DNA of 64,000 bases from Sulfitobacter noctilucae (GTDB lineage Bacteria; Pseudomonadota; Alphaproteobacteria; Rhodobacterales; Rhodobacteraceae). A program made the translations under genes and the position numbers. Positions 9,646-19,095 of this stretch are shown here, one piece after another. Below the pieces are notes generated by a model. The model did not search any database. It saw nothing but the letters and a program-made list of their open reading frames with translations, and was not told the DNA's origin. The stretch's first letter is position 1; each line of letters starts with the position of its first letter. The stretch spans positions 1-64,000 of the forward strand of contig NZ_JASC01000013.1 in assembly GCF_000622365.1 (NCBI RefSeq), given 5' to 3'.

Positions 9646-10404
9646 ATGAAGGTGCTTGTACCTGTCAAACGCGTGATCGACTACAACGTGAAAGTGCGCG
9701 TCAAAGCGGACGGATCGGGTGTTGATCTTGCCAATGTCAAAATGTCGATGAACCCCTTTGACGAGATTTCGGTCGAACAGGCGATCCGCCTGAAAGAAGC
9801 CGGTCAGGTCGAAGAGGTCGTTGTGGTCTCTATCGGCGTCAAGCAGGCGCAGGAAACTCTGCGTACCGCACTGGCAATGGGTGCAGACCGGGCCATTCTC
9901 GTCGTCGCCTCCGATGATGTGCACAATGACATCGAACCGCTGACTGTGGCCAAGATCCTCAAGGGGATCGTGGACGAAGAGCAGCCCGGATTGGTGATGT
10001 GCGGCAAACAAGCGATCGACAACGATATGAACGCGACCGGCCAGATGCTGGCGGCGCTGATGGGGTGGTCACAGGCGACCTTTGCCTCTGACGTCGAGAT
10101 TTCGGGCGACAAGGCCAAAGTCACACGCGAAGTGGACGGCGGCTTGCAGACCATTGAAGTGACCATGCCGACAGTCATCACTGTTGACCTGCGCTTGAAC
10201 GAGCCGCGCTATGCATCGCTGCCCAACATTATGAAGGCAAAGAAAAAGCCTTTGGAAGAGAAGACACCAGCCGACTATGGCGTCGACGTCGCGAACCGCT
10301 TGGAAATCGTCAAAACGGTCGAGCCAGCCGAACGTGCTGCGGGCATCAAAGTCGGATCAGTCGATGAACTGGTTGCGAAACTCAAAGAAGCGGGGGCTGT
10401 GTAA
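9646..10404 (+). CDS. etfB: Electron transfer flavoprotein subunit beta
   Basis: The 252-residue beta subunit of ETF, which with EtfA carries electrons from acyl-CoA dehydrogenases and related flavoenzymes to ETF:quinone oxidoreductase. Visible: [17 protein letters not shown] at the N terminus, the AMP-binding [12 protein letters not shown] region and the recognition-loop region ([17 protein letters not shown], near residues 186-202). The ribosome binding site AAGGAGAG precedes the start. The stop abuts the etfA start with no gap. The likely electron donor encoded in this window is methylsuccinyl-CoA dehydrogenase (23955-25646). Confidence 0.97.
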   Translation: MKVLVPVKRVIDYNVKVRVKADGSGVDLANVKMSMNPFDEISVEQAIRLKEAGQVEEVVVVSIGVKQAQETLRTALAMGADRAILVVASDDVHNDIEPLTVAKILKGIVDEEQPGLVMCGKQAIDNDMNATGQMLAALMGWSQATFASDVEISGDKAKVTREVDGGLQTIEVTMPTVITVDLRLNEPRYASLPNIMKAKKKPLEEKTPADYGVDVANRLEIVKTVEPAERAAGIKVGSVDELVAKLKEAGAV

Positions 10405-11331
10405 ATGGCTGTTCTACTCCTTGCAGAAATCACCGATGGCGAACTGGCAATGGATGCCACTGCCAAGGCCGTGACCGCATGTAAGTCACTGGGCGATATC
10501 ACTATTCTGGCCGCAGGTGGCACCGCCGCAGCTGCGGGTGAAGCCGCTGCCAAAATCGACGGCGTGTCCAAGGTGCTTGTCGCTGAAGACGAGACATTGG
10601 GCCATCGGTTGGCGGAATCCACTGCCGCCTTGATCGTGTCGCTCGCGGGCGATTACGACCACATCGTCGCCCCGGCAACCACAGACGCAAAGAACGTGAT
10701 GCCACGGGTCGCGGCTCTTTTGGATGTAATGATCATCTCCGACGCCTCCGGCGTGGTGGATGCCGACACATTCGAACGTCCAATCTATGCAGGCAACGCG
10801 GTGCAGACCGTCAAATCCTCGGACGCCAAGAAGGTCATCACCTTCCGTGGCGCGTCCTTTGATGCAGCAGGCGAAGGCGGTTCCGCCTCTGTCGAAACCA
10901 TCGGTGCTGCTGCTGATCCAGGCCTGTCGAGCTGGGTTGAAGACAAGGTCGCCGAGTCAGATCGCCCCGAACTCACATCTGCTGGTGTGGTTGTGTCTGG
11001 TGGTCGCGGTGTCGGTTCCGAAGAAGACTTTGCGCTGATCGAGAAACTGGCCGACAAGTTGGGTGCCGCCGTTGGCGCATCGCGTGCTGCGGTTGACAGT
11101 GGCTATGCCCCGAACGACTGGCAAGTTGGCCAGACCGGTAAGGTCGTGGCCCCAGAGCTTTATGTCGCCGTCGGCATTTCCGGTGCGATCCAGCACCTTG
11201 CCGGTATGAAAGACAGCAAGATTATCGTCGCCATCAACAAAGACGAAGAAGCGCCGATCTTTCAGGTTGCCGACTACGGGCTCGTGGCCGATTTGTTCGA
11301 GGCCGTGCCAGAGTTTATCGACAAACTCTGA
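10405..11331 (+). CDS. etfA: Electron transfer flavoprotein subunit alpha
   Basis: The 308-residue alpha subunit, which binds FAD in its C-terminal domain. The signature region is clear: [14 protein letters not shown], then [29 protein letters not shown] and [13 protein letters not shown], all FAD-contacting in the family. It follows etfB immediately (TAA then ATG) and the pair ends at a strong bidirectional terminator (11352-11383). Full length for the family. Confidence 0.97.
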   Translation: MAVLLLAEITDGELAMDATAKAVTACKSLGDITILAAGGTAAAAGEAAAKIDGVSKVLVAEDETLGHRLAESTAALIVSLAGDYDHIVAPATTDAKNVMPRVAALLDVMIISDASGVVDADTFERPIYAGNAVQTVKSSDAKKVITFRGASFDAAGEGGSASVETIGAAADPGLSSWVEDKVAESDRPELTSAGVVVSGGRGVGSEEDFALIEKLADKLGAAVGASRAAVDSGYAPNDWQVGQTGKVVAPELYVAVGISGAIQHLAGMKDSKIIVAINKDEEAPIFQVADYGLVADLFEAVPEFIDKL

Positions 11332-11351
11332 TCCTGCCTCAAACGAAGTTC

Positions 11352-11383
11352 AAAAGGCCCGCCTTCATCGGCGGGCCTTTTTT
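11352..11383. terminator. Bidirectional intrinsic terminator between etfA and the DUF6473 gene
   Basis: AAAAGGCCCGCC (11352-11363), loop TTCATC and GGCGGGCCTTTT (11370-11381) form a 12-bp stem with T runs on both strands. It terminates etfBA on the plus strand. On the minus strand its arm touches the stop codon of the convergent gene at 11382. Confidence 0.88.
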
Positions 11384-12215
11384 ATCGCAAGGCTGCAATG
11401 GCGTTACAAAGCGCTTCCGCAGCCTCGGCATGCGCCGCCGGACCAAGCATTCCAGAGGCAGCAACAACATCCATGTCATCATAGATCATGCCCTCGGTGC
11501 CGCGCGATAGCGCGTTCTTGGACGGGACCACTTCGACAACAGATGTGCAATATGGCGCAATCTCATCCATCATCTGACGGGTGACAAACAACGGATCACG
11601 GCCCAGGTCGCCGGCTCCATCGTCGCTCTCATCCTCCGGTGCATGATCCGCAAACCACAGCACAATGGACTTGCCCGTAATGCGTTTCAGCATCAGACGC
11701 ATACGCGCGCTCCAGGCATCCTGAAGCTCTTGGCGAACGGCGGCAAAGCGCTCCGCCGATGTTTGTTTGAGGCAGTTCAGCATGTGTTTATTGAAATGGA
11801 AGTCCGAAAAATCCACCTCGCGGTAGATCGTACGTAATAGAGATGCTGTCGTTACGAACCGATCGTTGCGCCGCGGATGCACCGCATAAAAGCGATTCGT
11901 CATATTCTGCGCCCCCATCACCTGAATAACAGCAATGTCTGAACCGGATGCCGCATCCATGACAAAAGGATCAGAAGAGAAGGCATCAATACCCGCGTTG
12001 ATCTGACCGAAGTTTGCACAGGTCAGTCCTGTGGCTTTCTCGACCAGGGCCGGAAACGGCGTTTCGATGAACTTTCCGTATGTTTCGGTTGTGCCGATAA
12101 AGGACAGATACGGCTCTTTCAGCTCGCGCCGGGGACCCCGGAACAAAAGTTTCGACGTGCCATAACGGCACGGCAGATAGTCTAGGGGACCCTGCCCCAA
12201 TGCGTCATAGGTCAT
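11382..12215 (-). CDS. DUF6473 family protein
   Basis: A 277-residue cytosolic protein matching the Rhodobacterales family DUF6473: MTYDALGQGPLDYLPCRYG, LLFRGPRR and the GTTETYGKFIETPFPALVE segment. That segment, followed by CANFGQINAGIDAF, resembles the opening blocks of SGNH hydrolases, but the usual GDS is replaced by GTT, so a hydrolase role is only inference. The ATG at 12215 is chosen because AAGG lies eight bases upstream; an in-frame GTG at 12224 is possible. It converges on etfA and shares its terminator. Function unknown. Confidence 0.75.
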   Translation of the reverse strand: MTYDALGQGPLDYLPCRYGTSKLLFRGPRRELKEPYLSFIGTTETYGKFIETPFPALVEKATGLTCANFGQINAGIDAFSSDPFVMDAASGSDIAVIQVMGAQNMTNRFYAVHPRRNDRFVTTASLLRTIYREVDFSDFHFNKHMLNCLKQTSAERFAAVRQELQDAWSARMRLMLKRITGKSIVLWFADHAPEDESDDGAGDLGRDPLFVTRQMMDEIAPYCTSVVEVVPSKNALSRGTEGMIYDDMDVVAASGMLGPAAHAEAAEALCNAIAALR

Positions 12216-12250
12216 CTCACCCACCTTGTTTTACTCACCCAAGGCCCTGT

Positions 12251-12279
12251 TTGACAAAGCGGGCTTGCGATTCTGTTAA
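12251..12279 (+). promoter_or_regulatory. Candidate promoter for 3-hydroxyacyl-CoA dehydrogenase
   Basis: A perfect -35 TTGACA (12251-12256) is separated by 17 bases from TGTTAA (12274-12279). Transcription would start about 90 bases before the ATG at 12375. Confidence 0.55.
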
Positions 12280-12374
12280 ACGCAGCATTTGCCATGTGTT
12301 TGAGTGAAACGCTGCCCTTGCGGCGCGCCCCCTGCCCGCCCTATTGTACCCCGAAGACCTAGAAAGGACCTTTG

Positions 12375-13250
12375 ATGGACATCCAGACAATCGGGATTGT
12401 AGGCGCGGGCCAAATGGGCAACGGCATTGCGCATGTGATGGCTTTGGCCGGGTATGAGGTGATGCTTACGGACGTCAGCGCCGAAGCGCTGGAAAATGCG
12501 ATGAAGATCGTTGAGGGCAATATGGCCCGACAGGCCGGACGCGGCAAAATCACCGATGAAGAGATGGTCGAGGCGATGAAGCGCATCGGCACCACAACCA
12601 CGCTGACCGATTTGGGCAAGAGCGACCTGATTATTGAAGCCGCAACCGAGCGGGAAACCGTCAAGCAGGCGATCTTTGAAGACCTGTTGCCCTCCCTCAA
12701 GCCCGAGACGATCCTGACGTCAAATACGTCCTCAATTTCGATCACCCGACTGGCCAGCCGGACCGACCGGCCCGAGCGGTTCATGGGGTTCCACTTCATG
12801 AACCCCGTTCCTGTGATGCAATTGGTTGAATTGATCCGGGGCATCGCGACGAACGAGGAAACCTATGCGGCCTGCAACGCAGTCGTCGAAAAGCTTGGCA
12901 AGACCGCGGCGGCGGCAGAGGATTTCCCGGCCTTCATCGTGAACCGGATCCTGATGCCGATGATCAACGAGGCGGTCTATACGCTTTATGAGGGGGTCGG
13001 TAACGTCAAATCCATCGACAGCTCTATGAAGCTGGGGGCCAACCATCCGATGGGTCCATTGGAGCTGGCCGATTTTATCGGGCTGGATACCTGTCTGGCG
13101 ATTATGAATGTCTTGCACGACGGTCTGGCAGATACCAAATACCGGCCCTGCCCCTTGCTGACGAAATATGTCGAAGCAGGATGGCTTGGTCGCAAGACCC
13201 AGCGCGGGTTTTATGACTATCGCGGCGACACGCCGACGCCGACGCGCTGA
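12375..13250 (+). CDS. 3-hydroxybutyryl-CoA / 3-hydroxyacyl-CoA dehydrogenase
   Basis: A 291-residue NAD-dependent dehydrogenase of the short, monofunctional type (Hbd/PaaH-like), oxidising L-3-hydroxyacyl-CoA or running in reverse from acetoacetyl-CoA. Seen: GAGQMGNGIA (Rossmann loop, from residue 10), the catalytic HFMNPVP segment and, in the C-terminal domain, NRILMPMINEA and LGANHPMGPLELADF. The ATG at 12375 has AAAGGA six bases upstream; a TTG one codon earlier is less likely. Possible routes are butyrate/PHB metabolism or the early ethylmalonyl-CoA pathway (inference). Confidence 0.93.
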   Translation: MDIQTIGIVGAGQMGNGIAHVMALAGYEVMLTDVSAEALENAMKIVEGNMARQAGRGKITDEEMVEAMKRIGTTTTLTDLGKSDLIIEAATERETVKQAIFEDLLPSLKPETILTSNTSSISITRLASRTDRPERFMGFHFMNPVPVMQLVELIRGIATNEETYAACNAVVEKLGKTAAAAEDFPAFIVNRILMPMINEAVYTLYEGVGNVKSIDSSMKLGANHPMGPLELADFIGLDTCLAIMNVLHDGLADTKYRPCPLLTKYVEAGWLGRKTQRGFYDYRGDTPTPTR

Positions 13251-13361
13251 AACACAAGCGGGCGGCTTGGGTTGAGAGTGCGGACGGTATATAAGGCCAA
13301 AAAGAGAAAGTAGGGCGGCACTGCGACTGCGAATTGGTGCGCCTGCGGGTCGGGGCGCGGT

Positions 13362-14237
13362 TCAGTCGGTTAGCGAGAGCGTGTGCTTGCGCAGCCAAGC
13401 CATGAAACCGCGCGGATCATCGGCGCGGGCTTCGATTTCGGCGTGAGGGATCGGATGGCCCACAATCGGCCCTTGTGGCTTGTTGCAGGCATGCACGATT
13501 TCATGCAGCAAAAGACCCTGACGCAGCATCGGGCTGAGTTTGTTGGCGATCTGGTAGGCGCGGCTGTTCTGGCCGGGGAACTTCATCGGCACGACTGTCG
13601 CACCGGAGCGGCGGATCATCTTTGCGGTAAAGACGTTCCATTCCGCTTCGACTGCTGGCCCCCACCATGTCTCGGACGCCGCCACCACGCCGGACGGAAA
13701 GAGCGCCACGACACCGCCATTCTGCAAGTGTTTCATCGCCTTCGCACGCATCTCAACACCCTTGCGCTGGGCATCAGGGTCATGCGGAAACGGCACGGGG
13801 ATCATGAAGCTACCAGCGACTTCGTCGATAGACGTCAGGAGCGAGCGTGTGAGGATGCGATAATCGGGGCGGACTCTGCCGATCAGATCGGCAAAGATCA
13901 TACCATCAACCATGCCATGCGGATGATTGGCGACAACGACCACGGGCCCTTCACGGGGGATGCGGGAGAGTTGGTCCTGCGGGGTGGTCAGGTCGATCCC
14001 CATCGTATCAAGCGCACCACGCCAGAACGCCTGCCCTGTGGGCGCGCCGGCACGCTCGAACTTGCGCACAAGGCGCAAAATCGTGAGCTTTCCGGTCAGC
14101 AATTCGATCAGCCCGATGATCCGCGATTTCACCGGATCGCTGAACGTGGAGGCATAAGACAAACTGCTGCGGTCGTATTTGACCGGTGCATCTGTATCGG
14201 CTCTCGGCTCCGCTATGGACTGTGCCTCATCGACCAA
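13362..14237 (-). CDS. Lysophospholipid acyltransferase family protein
   Basis: A 291-residue 1-acylglycerol-3-phosphate-type acyltransferase. The catalytic block NHPHGMVDG (residues 104-112) keeps the His and Asp of the HX4D motif, and FPSGVVA corresponds to the substrate-binding FPEG block. The exact acceptor (phosphatidic acid or ornithine lipid synthesis) is open. The start is TTG at 14237, supported by AAAGGGGA five bases upstream; no suitable ATG is nearby. It is the last gene of the chvI-chvG-hprK-rapZ-EIIA-HPr run, 32 bases after the HPr stop, so it may be co-transcribed. Confidence 0.82.
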   Translation of the reverse strand: MVDEAQSIAEPRADTDAPVKYDRSSLSYASTFSDPVKSRIIGLIELLTGKLTILRLVRKFERAGAPTGQAFWRGALDTMGIDLTTPQDQLSRIPREGPVVVVANHPHGMVDGMIFADLIGRVRPDYRILTRSLLTSIDEVAGSFMIPVPFPHDPDAQRKGVEMRAKAMKHLQNGGVVALFPSGVVAASETWWGPAVEAEWNVFTAKMIRRSGATVVPMKFPGQNSRAYQIANKLSPMLRQGLLLHEIVHACNKPQGPIVGHPIPHAEIEARADDPRGFMAWLRKHTLSLTD

Positions 14238-14269
14238 GAAGATCCCCTTTTCAGGTCCGCTTGCAGGCC

Positions 14270-14539
14270 CTAGTGGCCCTCGCCAAACTTGTCCGCAACC
14301 AACGCGGTCAAGGCCTCGGCCAGCGCCTGCGCATCCGGGCCCGAAGTCGTCACTTCAATAGTGCTTCCCCGTGCAGCTGCCAACATCAAAAGACCCATAA
14401 TACTATCGCCTGATGCAGTCATGCCATCCTTGGCGACCTCGGCGCGGGCGTCGAATGCCTCGACCACTTCGACCAGTTTGGCTGACGCACGGGCATGAAG
14501 CCCTTTTTCGTTTACAATTTTCAGAGAAACCTGGGTCAT
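14270..14539 (-). CDS. ptsH: Phosphocarrier protein HPr
   Basis: An 89-residue PTS phosphocarrier. It has both regulatory sites: His15 in GLHARAS, phosphorylated by enzyme I, and Ser46 in SGDSIMGLLML, the target of HPr kinase. With the EIIA protein and HprK next door and no sugar permease, it should work in the regulatory rather than the transport PTS. The ATG at 14539 gives the standard HPr length; upstream in-frame ATGs would overlap the EIIA gene. It lies 10 bases after EIIA. Confidence 0.96.
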   Translation of the reverse strand: MTQVSLKIVNEKGLHARASAKLVEVVEAFDARAEVAKDGMTASGDSIMGLLMLAAARGSTIEVTTSGPDAQALAEALTALVADKFGEGH

Positions 14540-14549
14540 TTTGGGGCCT

Positions 14550-14942
14550 TTAGCTGACGCTGACATTTTGGCTGTCGATATATTTCTTACCAGCCTCAAG
14601 AGCGGCACGCACGGCATCGGGCACATCCATCTGGCGCGATTTCGCCAATTTGATCAACATGGGCAAATTCGCCCCGTATAGAATGCGCCGGTTCTCAGGC
14701 TGACAGGCGCGCATCGACAGATTGGACGGCGAGCCGCCGAACAAGTCGGTGACAACCACAACGCCCTGGCCCTGGTCAACTTCATCGGCAGCGATACAGA
14801 TCTCTTCCTGCTTGCCATCCCGGTCGTGATCAGCGTGGATTGCGATTGCCCGAACGCCGTTCTGAGACCCGACGACGTGTTCAATCGCCGCGAGGTATTC
14901 CTGCGCCAATCCGCCATGTGCGACGATCACTATACCGATCAC
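14550..14942 (-). CDS. PTS EIIA component, mannose family (regulatory)
   Basis: A 130-residue EIIA-Man/ManX-like protein accepting phosphate from HPr on His9 (IVIVAHGGLA). TDLFGGSPSN is the family's second conserved block. No EIIB or EIIC partner is present, so in alphaproteobacteria this protein is thought to signal PTS phosphorylation state rather than import sugar. It starts with GTG, overlapping the rapZ stop by four bases (GTGA), which indicates translational coupling. Confidence 0.93.
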   Translation of the reverse strand: MIGIVIVAHGGLAQEYLAAIEHVVGSQNGVRAIAIHADHDRDGKQEEICIAADEVDQGQGVVVVTDLFGGSPSNLSMRACQPENRRILYGANLPMLIKLAKSRQMDVPDAVRAALEAGKKYIDSQNVSVS

Positions 14943-15856
14943 TGACTACCGTTTCCTTCCAACTGACGATCAAGTTCGCGGTGCCTTATTGACACCTGCC
15001 ACCCCCGTTGCGCAAGGCGCAAAGCGTGGTGCTCTGCCAAGGTTACTGAACGGTGACGGCCCCCTGTACAGCCAAATGCAATCGAGATGTTGGACTTGCC
15101 CTCTTCGCGGAATGCTGGAAGCAGAAGATCACTCAGCGACAGCACCTGATCCGCAAAAGAATCAAATCGCGGATCAGCGCTGACGAATTCCGCAACACTG
15201 GCCTGTCTGCCATCCCCTTCACGCAGGCTCGGCTCCCAGTAAGGGTTCCGCAAAAACCGGCAATCGTAAACCATGTCGACCGACCGTGGTAAGCCCCGTT
15301 TGTAGGAGAAGGACTGCACCGAAATACTGAGCAAACGCTGGCCTTGGGGGGCAAACCACCGCTCTACCTCGGCACGCAGTTCGTGGATGTTCAGATGCGT
15401 GGTCTCGATCAGGACATCTGCCCGGAACCGCAGGGGGCGCAAGAGAACCTGCTCTCTCTCGATCCCGGCAATGGGAGGGCCACCATCAGCCAAAGGATGG
15501 CGGCGCCGTGTTTCAGAGAAGCGGCGCAGCAGAACATCAGGCGCGCAATCGAGATAGAGCATTTCGACCGAGACGTCAGTTCGTGCGGATAGTTGAGCCA
15601 ACAAGTCAGTCACGCCGTTGGTCGAGAAATCCTGCGTGCGGGCGTCAATGCCAAGCGCAAGTGCGCCATCACCCGCCCCCTGGTCCAGAAGTTGAGGCAA
15701 AAGGCGCAGCGGCAGGTTGTCGATTGCTTCGAATCCGGCATCTTCAAGCACGTTAAGGGTAGTGGAGCGCCCGGCACCGGACGCACCGGTGACCAGAACG
15801 ATCCGACGCTTCCGCGGCGGTAGCTCAATTTCAGTGGACGACGCGTTCTCGCTCAT
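14939..15856 (-). CDS. rapZ: RNase adapter protein RapZ
   Basis: A 305-residue nucleotide-binding protein with Walker A GASGAGRS (24-31) and a C-terminal domain including FGCTGGRHRSV. In E. coli RapZ senses glucosamine-6-phosphate and guides RNase E to GlmZ; in alphaproteobacteria its target is less clear. It lies between hprK and EIIA, overlapping hprK by four bases (ATGA), and is embedded in the PTS signalling operon. The ATG at 15856 (MSENASS) sits in that overlap; an upstream ATG would extend far into hprK. Confidence 0.95.
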   Translation of the reverse strand: MSENASSTEIELPPRKRRIVLVTGASGAGRSTTLNVLEDAGFEAIDNLPLRLLPQLLDQGAGDGALALGIDARTQDFSTNGVTDLLAQLSARTDVSVEMLYLDCAPDVLLRRFSETRRRHPLADGGPPIAGIEREQVLLRPLRFRADVLIETTHLNIHELRAEVERWFAPQGQRLLSISVQSFSYKRGLPRSVDMVYDCRFLRNPYWEPSLREGDGRQASVAEFVSADPRFDSFADQVLSLSDLLLPAFREEGKSNISIAFGCTGGRHRSVTLAEHHALRLAQRGWQVSIRHRELDRQLEGNGSQ

Positions 15857-16290
15857 GGGTGACGAGGTATACCATGGCGCAGGCAAAGCAAGACAGCAGC
15901 GGCAAAATCGCCGGTGTCAGGATGCCAAAGACACGGCAATGTGACCCCCAGCACGCTGTAGTCGTGCGGGCGGGGCAGGCGATCAGGTTCTTCCCGATCC
16001 AGATCGACCACCAACGCCACGGGCGCCGGTCCTGCTTGTGGTAGTTCGAGCAAACCTACGCCACGTGCTTCGATGCGGCCTTCAAGGGCAGGCGGTACGG
16101 AAGCTATGAGTTTGGTGCCGTTGACGTGGAGAGTGGTTCTGTCATCCGCAACCAGCACCGCGCCGTAGCAGATAAGTTGCAACGCCAGCGTGGATTTCCC
16201 CGCACCCGATGCCCCTAGGATTAACGCCGCGCGTCCGCCAACACTGATGGCCGTTGCATGAAGCGTTTCGTGAAGCGACTCACTGCTCAT
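15853..16290 (-). CDS. hprK: HPr kinase/phosphorylase, short alphaproteobacterial form
   Basis: A 145-residue protein made only of the C-terminal catalytic domain of HPr kinase; Firmicute enzymes are about 310 residues. Walker A GASGAGKST (26-34) and the following LVADD segment are clear, with IEARGVGLLEL matching the conserved HprK block. It should phosphorylate Ser46 of the nearby HPr and so gate PTS signalling. Placed directly after chvG with a six-base gap. Short HprK is normal in this group, not a truncation. Confidence 0.94.
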   Translation of the reverse strand: MSSESLHETLHATAISVGGRAALILGASGAGKSTLALQLICYGAVLVADDRTTLHVNGTKLIASVPPALEGRIEARGVGLLELPQAGPAPVALVVDLDREEPDRLPRPHDYSVLGVTLPCLWHPDTGDFAAAVLLCLRHGIPRHP

Positions 16291-16296
16291 GACAGA

Positions 16297-17997
16297 TCAG
16301 ATGGGCAAACCTACCACAAAGCGGGCACCCAATGGGTCGGAGGTGATATCCGCCTCGGTTGGGCGGATATTCTCGGCCCAGATCACACCGCCATGGGCTT
16401 CAACGATCTGCTTGGAAATCGCGAGGCCAAGACCGGAGTTGTTGCCGAAGTGTTCGTCAGGCCGCTGAGAGTAGAAACGTTTGAAGATTTTGGACAGCGC
16501 CTGTTCAGGGATGCCGGGACCCGTGTCTTCAACCACAACCAGCACACGGTTTTCGCGCTTGCGGGCCCAGACACGAATCGCGTCTCCGTCTTCGCAAAAG
16601 GAAATCGCGTTGGTGATCAGGTTAACGAATACCTGCGCCAAGCGCGCTTCCAACCCGTGTACAAAGATGGGCTTCTCCGGAAGGTCGGTGATGAAATCAA
16701 TACCTTTGCTTTGGGCATCCTCACCCAGATACTGGCCCAGATTGCCCACCATTTTAAGAAGGTCAAATCGCTCTTCTTCTTCTTTGACCAGTTCGGAATC
16801 AAGCCGCGAAGCGTTAGAGATGTCACTGACAAGCCGGTCCAGACGACGCACGTCATGGTCGATCACATCCAGCAGTTTCTCGCGCTGGTCTTCGCGCTTG
16901 ATCATCCGCAGGGTGCCCACGGCAGAGCGCAAAGAGGCAAGCGGGTTCTTGATCTCATGCGCAACGTCAGCGGCAAATTGTTCGTTGCCATCAATTCGGT
17001 TGTATAGCGCCGATACCATGCCACGCAGCGCACCGGACAGCCGCCCAATCTCATCGGGCCGCGCCGTCAGATCGGGGATCCGAATGCGGCCCGGGTTCAT
17101 CTTGCGAGCATCCTTATCGCGACCCAATTCAGCAGCAGCAGCCAAATCCGCCAGCGGATTGGCAATGGTCGAGGCCAGAACAAGGCTCAGGCCGATGGAA
17201 ACAAGTGTGGCAATCACGAACATGCGCAGCACGCGCTCGCGTTCACCGCGCACAAGACGGTCGATTTCACCGGCGGCCGAAACGATGGCAACAACGCCGT
17301 ATTCGGTACCATCCTTCAGGATCGGGGTCAGGACGGTAAAGAGCGTGCCGCCCTCAGCATCCAGCGTGTCCTCAATCCGCGTACCGTTTTCAAGACTGCC
17401 GGCAATCAGCGGTTTAAACTGCTCTTCAAGCGGCAGAATAGGCGCAGCATTGCCACTGCTGAAAGGCGCAGAAAGCTTGTCCCAGACCCAGCTCAACCCA
17501 TCCGTCAGGAATGTCGGTCCGCGCATATCGTCGCCATTGCCTGTCTCGCGAACGGTCATCGTGCCTTCGGACCGCGCGACAAGCTCTGGCACTGTGTCGT
17601 AGATATAAACGGTGATGCCACTGCGCAGCTCGATCGCGTCAAGCGTGGCTGCCGCATCAATTGCCCCATCGCCGGACAGGGCAGCCTCGCCCGTATCGGG
17701 CAATTTCGCTTCGAACACATTGGCGATCAGCTCGGCTTCAGAGACCAGTCCGGCCGCCCGCTGAACCGCTAATGAATCCCGCGAGGAATTGAGGTAGAGA
17801 ATGCCCGCAACAAGGATGTTGAGGGCAATCAGATTGAAGGTGATGATCTTGCGCGTCAGCGCGGAGCCCCGAAGCGAGAAAAGCCCCCGCCGTTCCCGGT
17901 GCATGCGCATCTCGTCGACACCTGTGCTGTTCGGGGCGACCCAATCGTCGCCCAGTACAACATCACCGTCCCGCGCAGATGTGCTTAGATCACGCAC
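16297..17997 (-). CDS. chvG: Sensor histidine kinase ChvG
   Basis: A 566-residue membrane sensor kinase. Predicted membrane helices near 50-70 and 258-278 enclose a periplasmic stimulus-sensing domain; then HAMP, a HisKA domain with the phosphoacceptor His347 (DVAHEIKNPL), and an ATPase domain with NLITNAISF, VVVEDTGPGIP and GNNSGLGLAIS. ChvG/ExoS in rhizobia and Agrobacterium responds to acidity and envelope stress. The start is GTG, supported by AAAGGA five bases upstream. It forms a pair with the upstream chvI and is followed closely by hprK. Confidence 0.94.
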   Translation of the reverse strand: MRDLSTSARDGDVVLGDDWVAPNSTGVDEMRMHRERRGLFSLRGSALTRKIITFNLIALNILVAGILYLNSSRDSLAVQRAAGLVSEAELIANVFEAKLPDTGEAALSGDGAIDAAATLDAIELRSGITVYIYDTVPELVARSEGTMTVRETGNGDDMRGPTFLTDGLSWVWDKLSAPFSSGNAAPILPLEEQFKPLIAGSLENGTRIEDTLDAEGGTLFTVLTPILKDGTEYGVVAIVSAAGEIDRLVRGERERVLRMFVIATLVSIGLSLVLASTIANPLADLAAAAELGRDKDARKMNPGRIRIPDLTARPDEIGRLSGALRGMVSALYNRIDGNEQFAADVAHEIKNPLASLRSAVGTLRMIKREDQREKLLDVIDHDVRRLDRLVSDISNASRLDSELVKEEEERFDLLKMVGNLGQYLGEDAQSKGIDFITDLPEKPIFVHGLEARLAQVFVNLITNAISFCEDGDAIRVWARKRENRVLVVVEDTGPGIPEQALSKIFKRFYSQRPDEHFGNNSGLGLAISKQIVEAHGGVIWAENIRPTEADITSDPLGARFVVGLPI

Positions 17998-18030
17998 ACG
18001 ATTCCTTTCGGCAATTGCCCTTAGGCAATA

Positions 18031-18732
18031 TCACTCTTCATTATATCTGTAGCCGATACCGTAGAGCGTCTCAATCGCAGAGAATTCATCATCGGCGGTG
18101 CGCATCTTCTTGCGCAAGCGCTTGATATGGCTGTCGATGGTGCGGTCGTCGACATAAACCTGATCGTCATAGGCGACATCCATCAACTGATCGCGCGACT
18201 TAACGAAGCCGGGACGTTGGGCCAAGGCTTGCAACAGCAGGAATTCAGTCACCGTCAGGGACACGTCATTGCCCTTCCAGGACACTGCATGGCGCAGTGG
18301 ATCCATCCGCAGATCGCCACGCTCCATCACTTTTGTTTCTTCGGTATCTCCAACTTCGCCCGTATCAACCGCATCCTGGCGGCGCAGCAATGCGCGGATA
18401 CGTTCGACCAACAGCCTTTGGCTAAAGGGTTTTTTGACGTAGTCGTCGGCACCCATCCGCAGGCCCAGCACTTCGTCAATTTCGTCATCCTTGGACGTCA
18501 GGAAGATGACCGGCATCGCCGTCTTCTGGCGCAGACGCTGCAACAGGTCCATCCCGTCCATGCGCGGCATCTTGATGTCGAGCACGGCCATATCGGGGAG
18601 CCTTTTGTTAAATGCATCCAACGCGGCCTGACCGTCGTTGTATGTTTCCACCTCAAAACCTTCGGCTTCGAGAGTCATCGACACAGACGTCAGAATATTT
18701 CTGTCGTCATCCACCAACGCAATTTTTGACAT
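18031..18732 (-). CDS. chvI: Response regulator ChvI
   Basis: A 233-residue OmpR-family regulator: receiver domain with acidic pair VDDD, phosphoacceptor Asp52 (VLDIKMP) and Lys in YVKKPFS, then a winged-helix DNA-binding domain ([33 protein letters not shown]). It is phosphorylated by ChvG. The ATG at 18732 follows AAGGA at eight bases. It is the first gene of the signalling operon and faces pckA, whose expression ChvIG is known or suspected to touch in some relatives (inference here). Confidence 0.96.
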   Translation of the reverse strand: MSKIALVDDDRNILTSVSMTLEAEGFEVETYNDGQAALDAFNKRLPDMAVLDIKMPRMDGMDLLQRLRQKTAMPVIFLTSKDDEIDEVLGLRMGADDYVKKPFSQRLLVERIRALLRRQDAVDTGEVGDTEETKVMERGDLRMDPLRHAVSWKGNDVSLTVTEFLLLQALAQRPGFVKSRDQLMDVAYDDQVYVDDRTIDSHIKRLRKKMRTADDEFSAIETLYGIGYRYNEE

Positions 18733-19095
18733 TGCCTGTTTCCTTGTACTGCTCAATTTTCGTTTTTTGTATTTTGAGCCATTGATCACCACTTTTGCCC
18801 GGCGAATCAATCTCTAACTGCGAATCACCCAAGCCTCTGGCCATATTTCCGCCATAATTTGGTTAGGAATGACTAAATTGCCGCAGTTTCCCCGCCGCGA
18901 TGATCCATAGACTTTGTCCTATTTCACGCTTCGCGGCCAAAGTTTGCCATGATGGCGCTAACTGCCACTTGGCCGTCTGTTCATTTCGCAAATCATCGTG
19001 TTAAGAGCCACACATGGCCTGATCCAGGGCCACGGGCGCATCCGCCCTTTCTTAAGCTCTGCGCCTGAAACACGTGCGCCTACAGGAGAGATTAC
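18733..19095. other. Intergenic region between chvI and pckA (363 bases)
   Basis: This is the only gap over 300 bases. It must carry the divergent promoters of chvI and pckA, but I cannot pick a convincing -35/-10 pair for either. It holds two GAATC (CcrM-type GANTC) sites at 18804-18808 and 18822-18826 on the chvI side and a small GC hairpin in the pckA leader (19034-19047). No small RNA or short coding sequence is evident. Confidence 0.6.
19034..19047 (+). promoter_or_regulatory. Short hairpin in the pckA leader
   Basis: GGGCG (19034-19038) and CGCCC (19043-19047) pair around a four-base loop and are followed by TTTCTT, about 50 bases before the pckA ATG. The five-bp stem is weak for a terminator; it could be an attenuator or a chance match. 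Confidence 0.25.
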
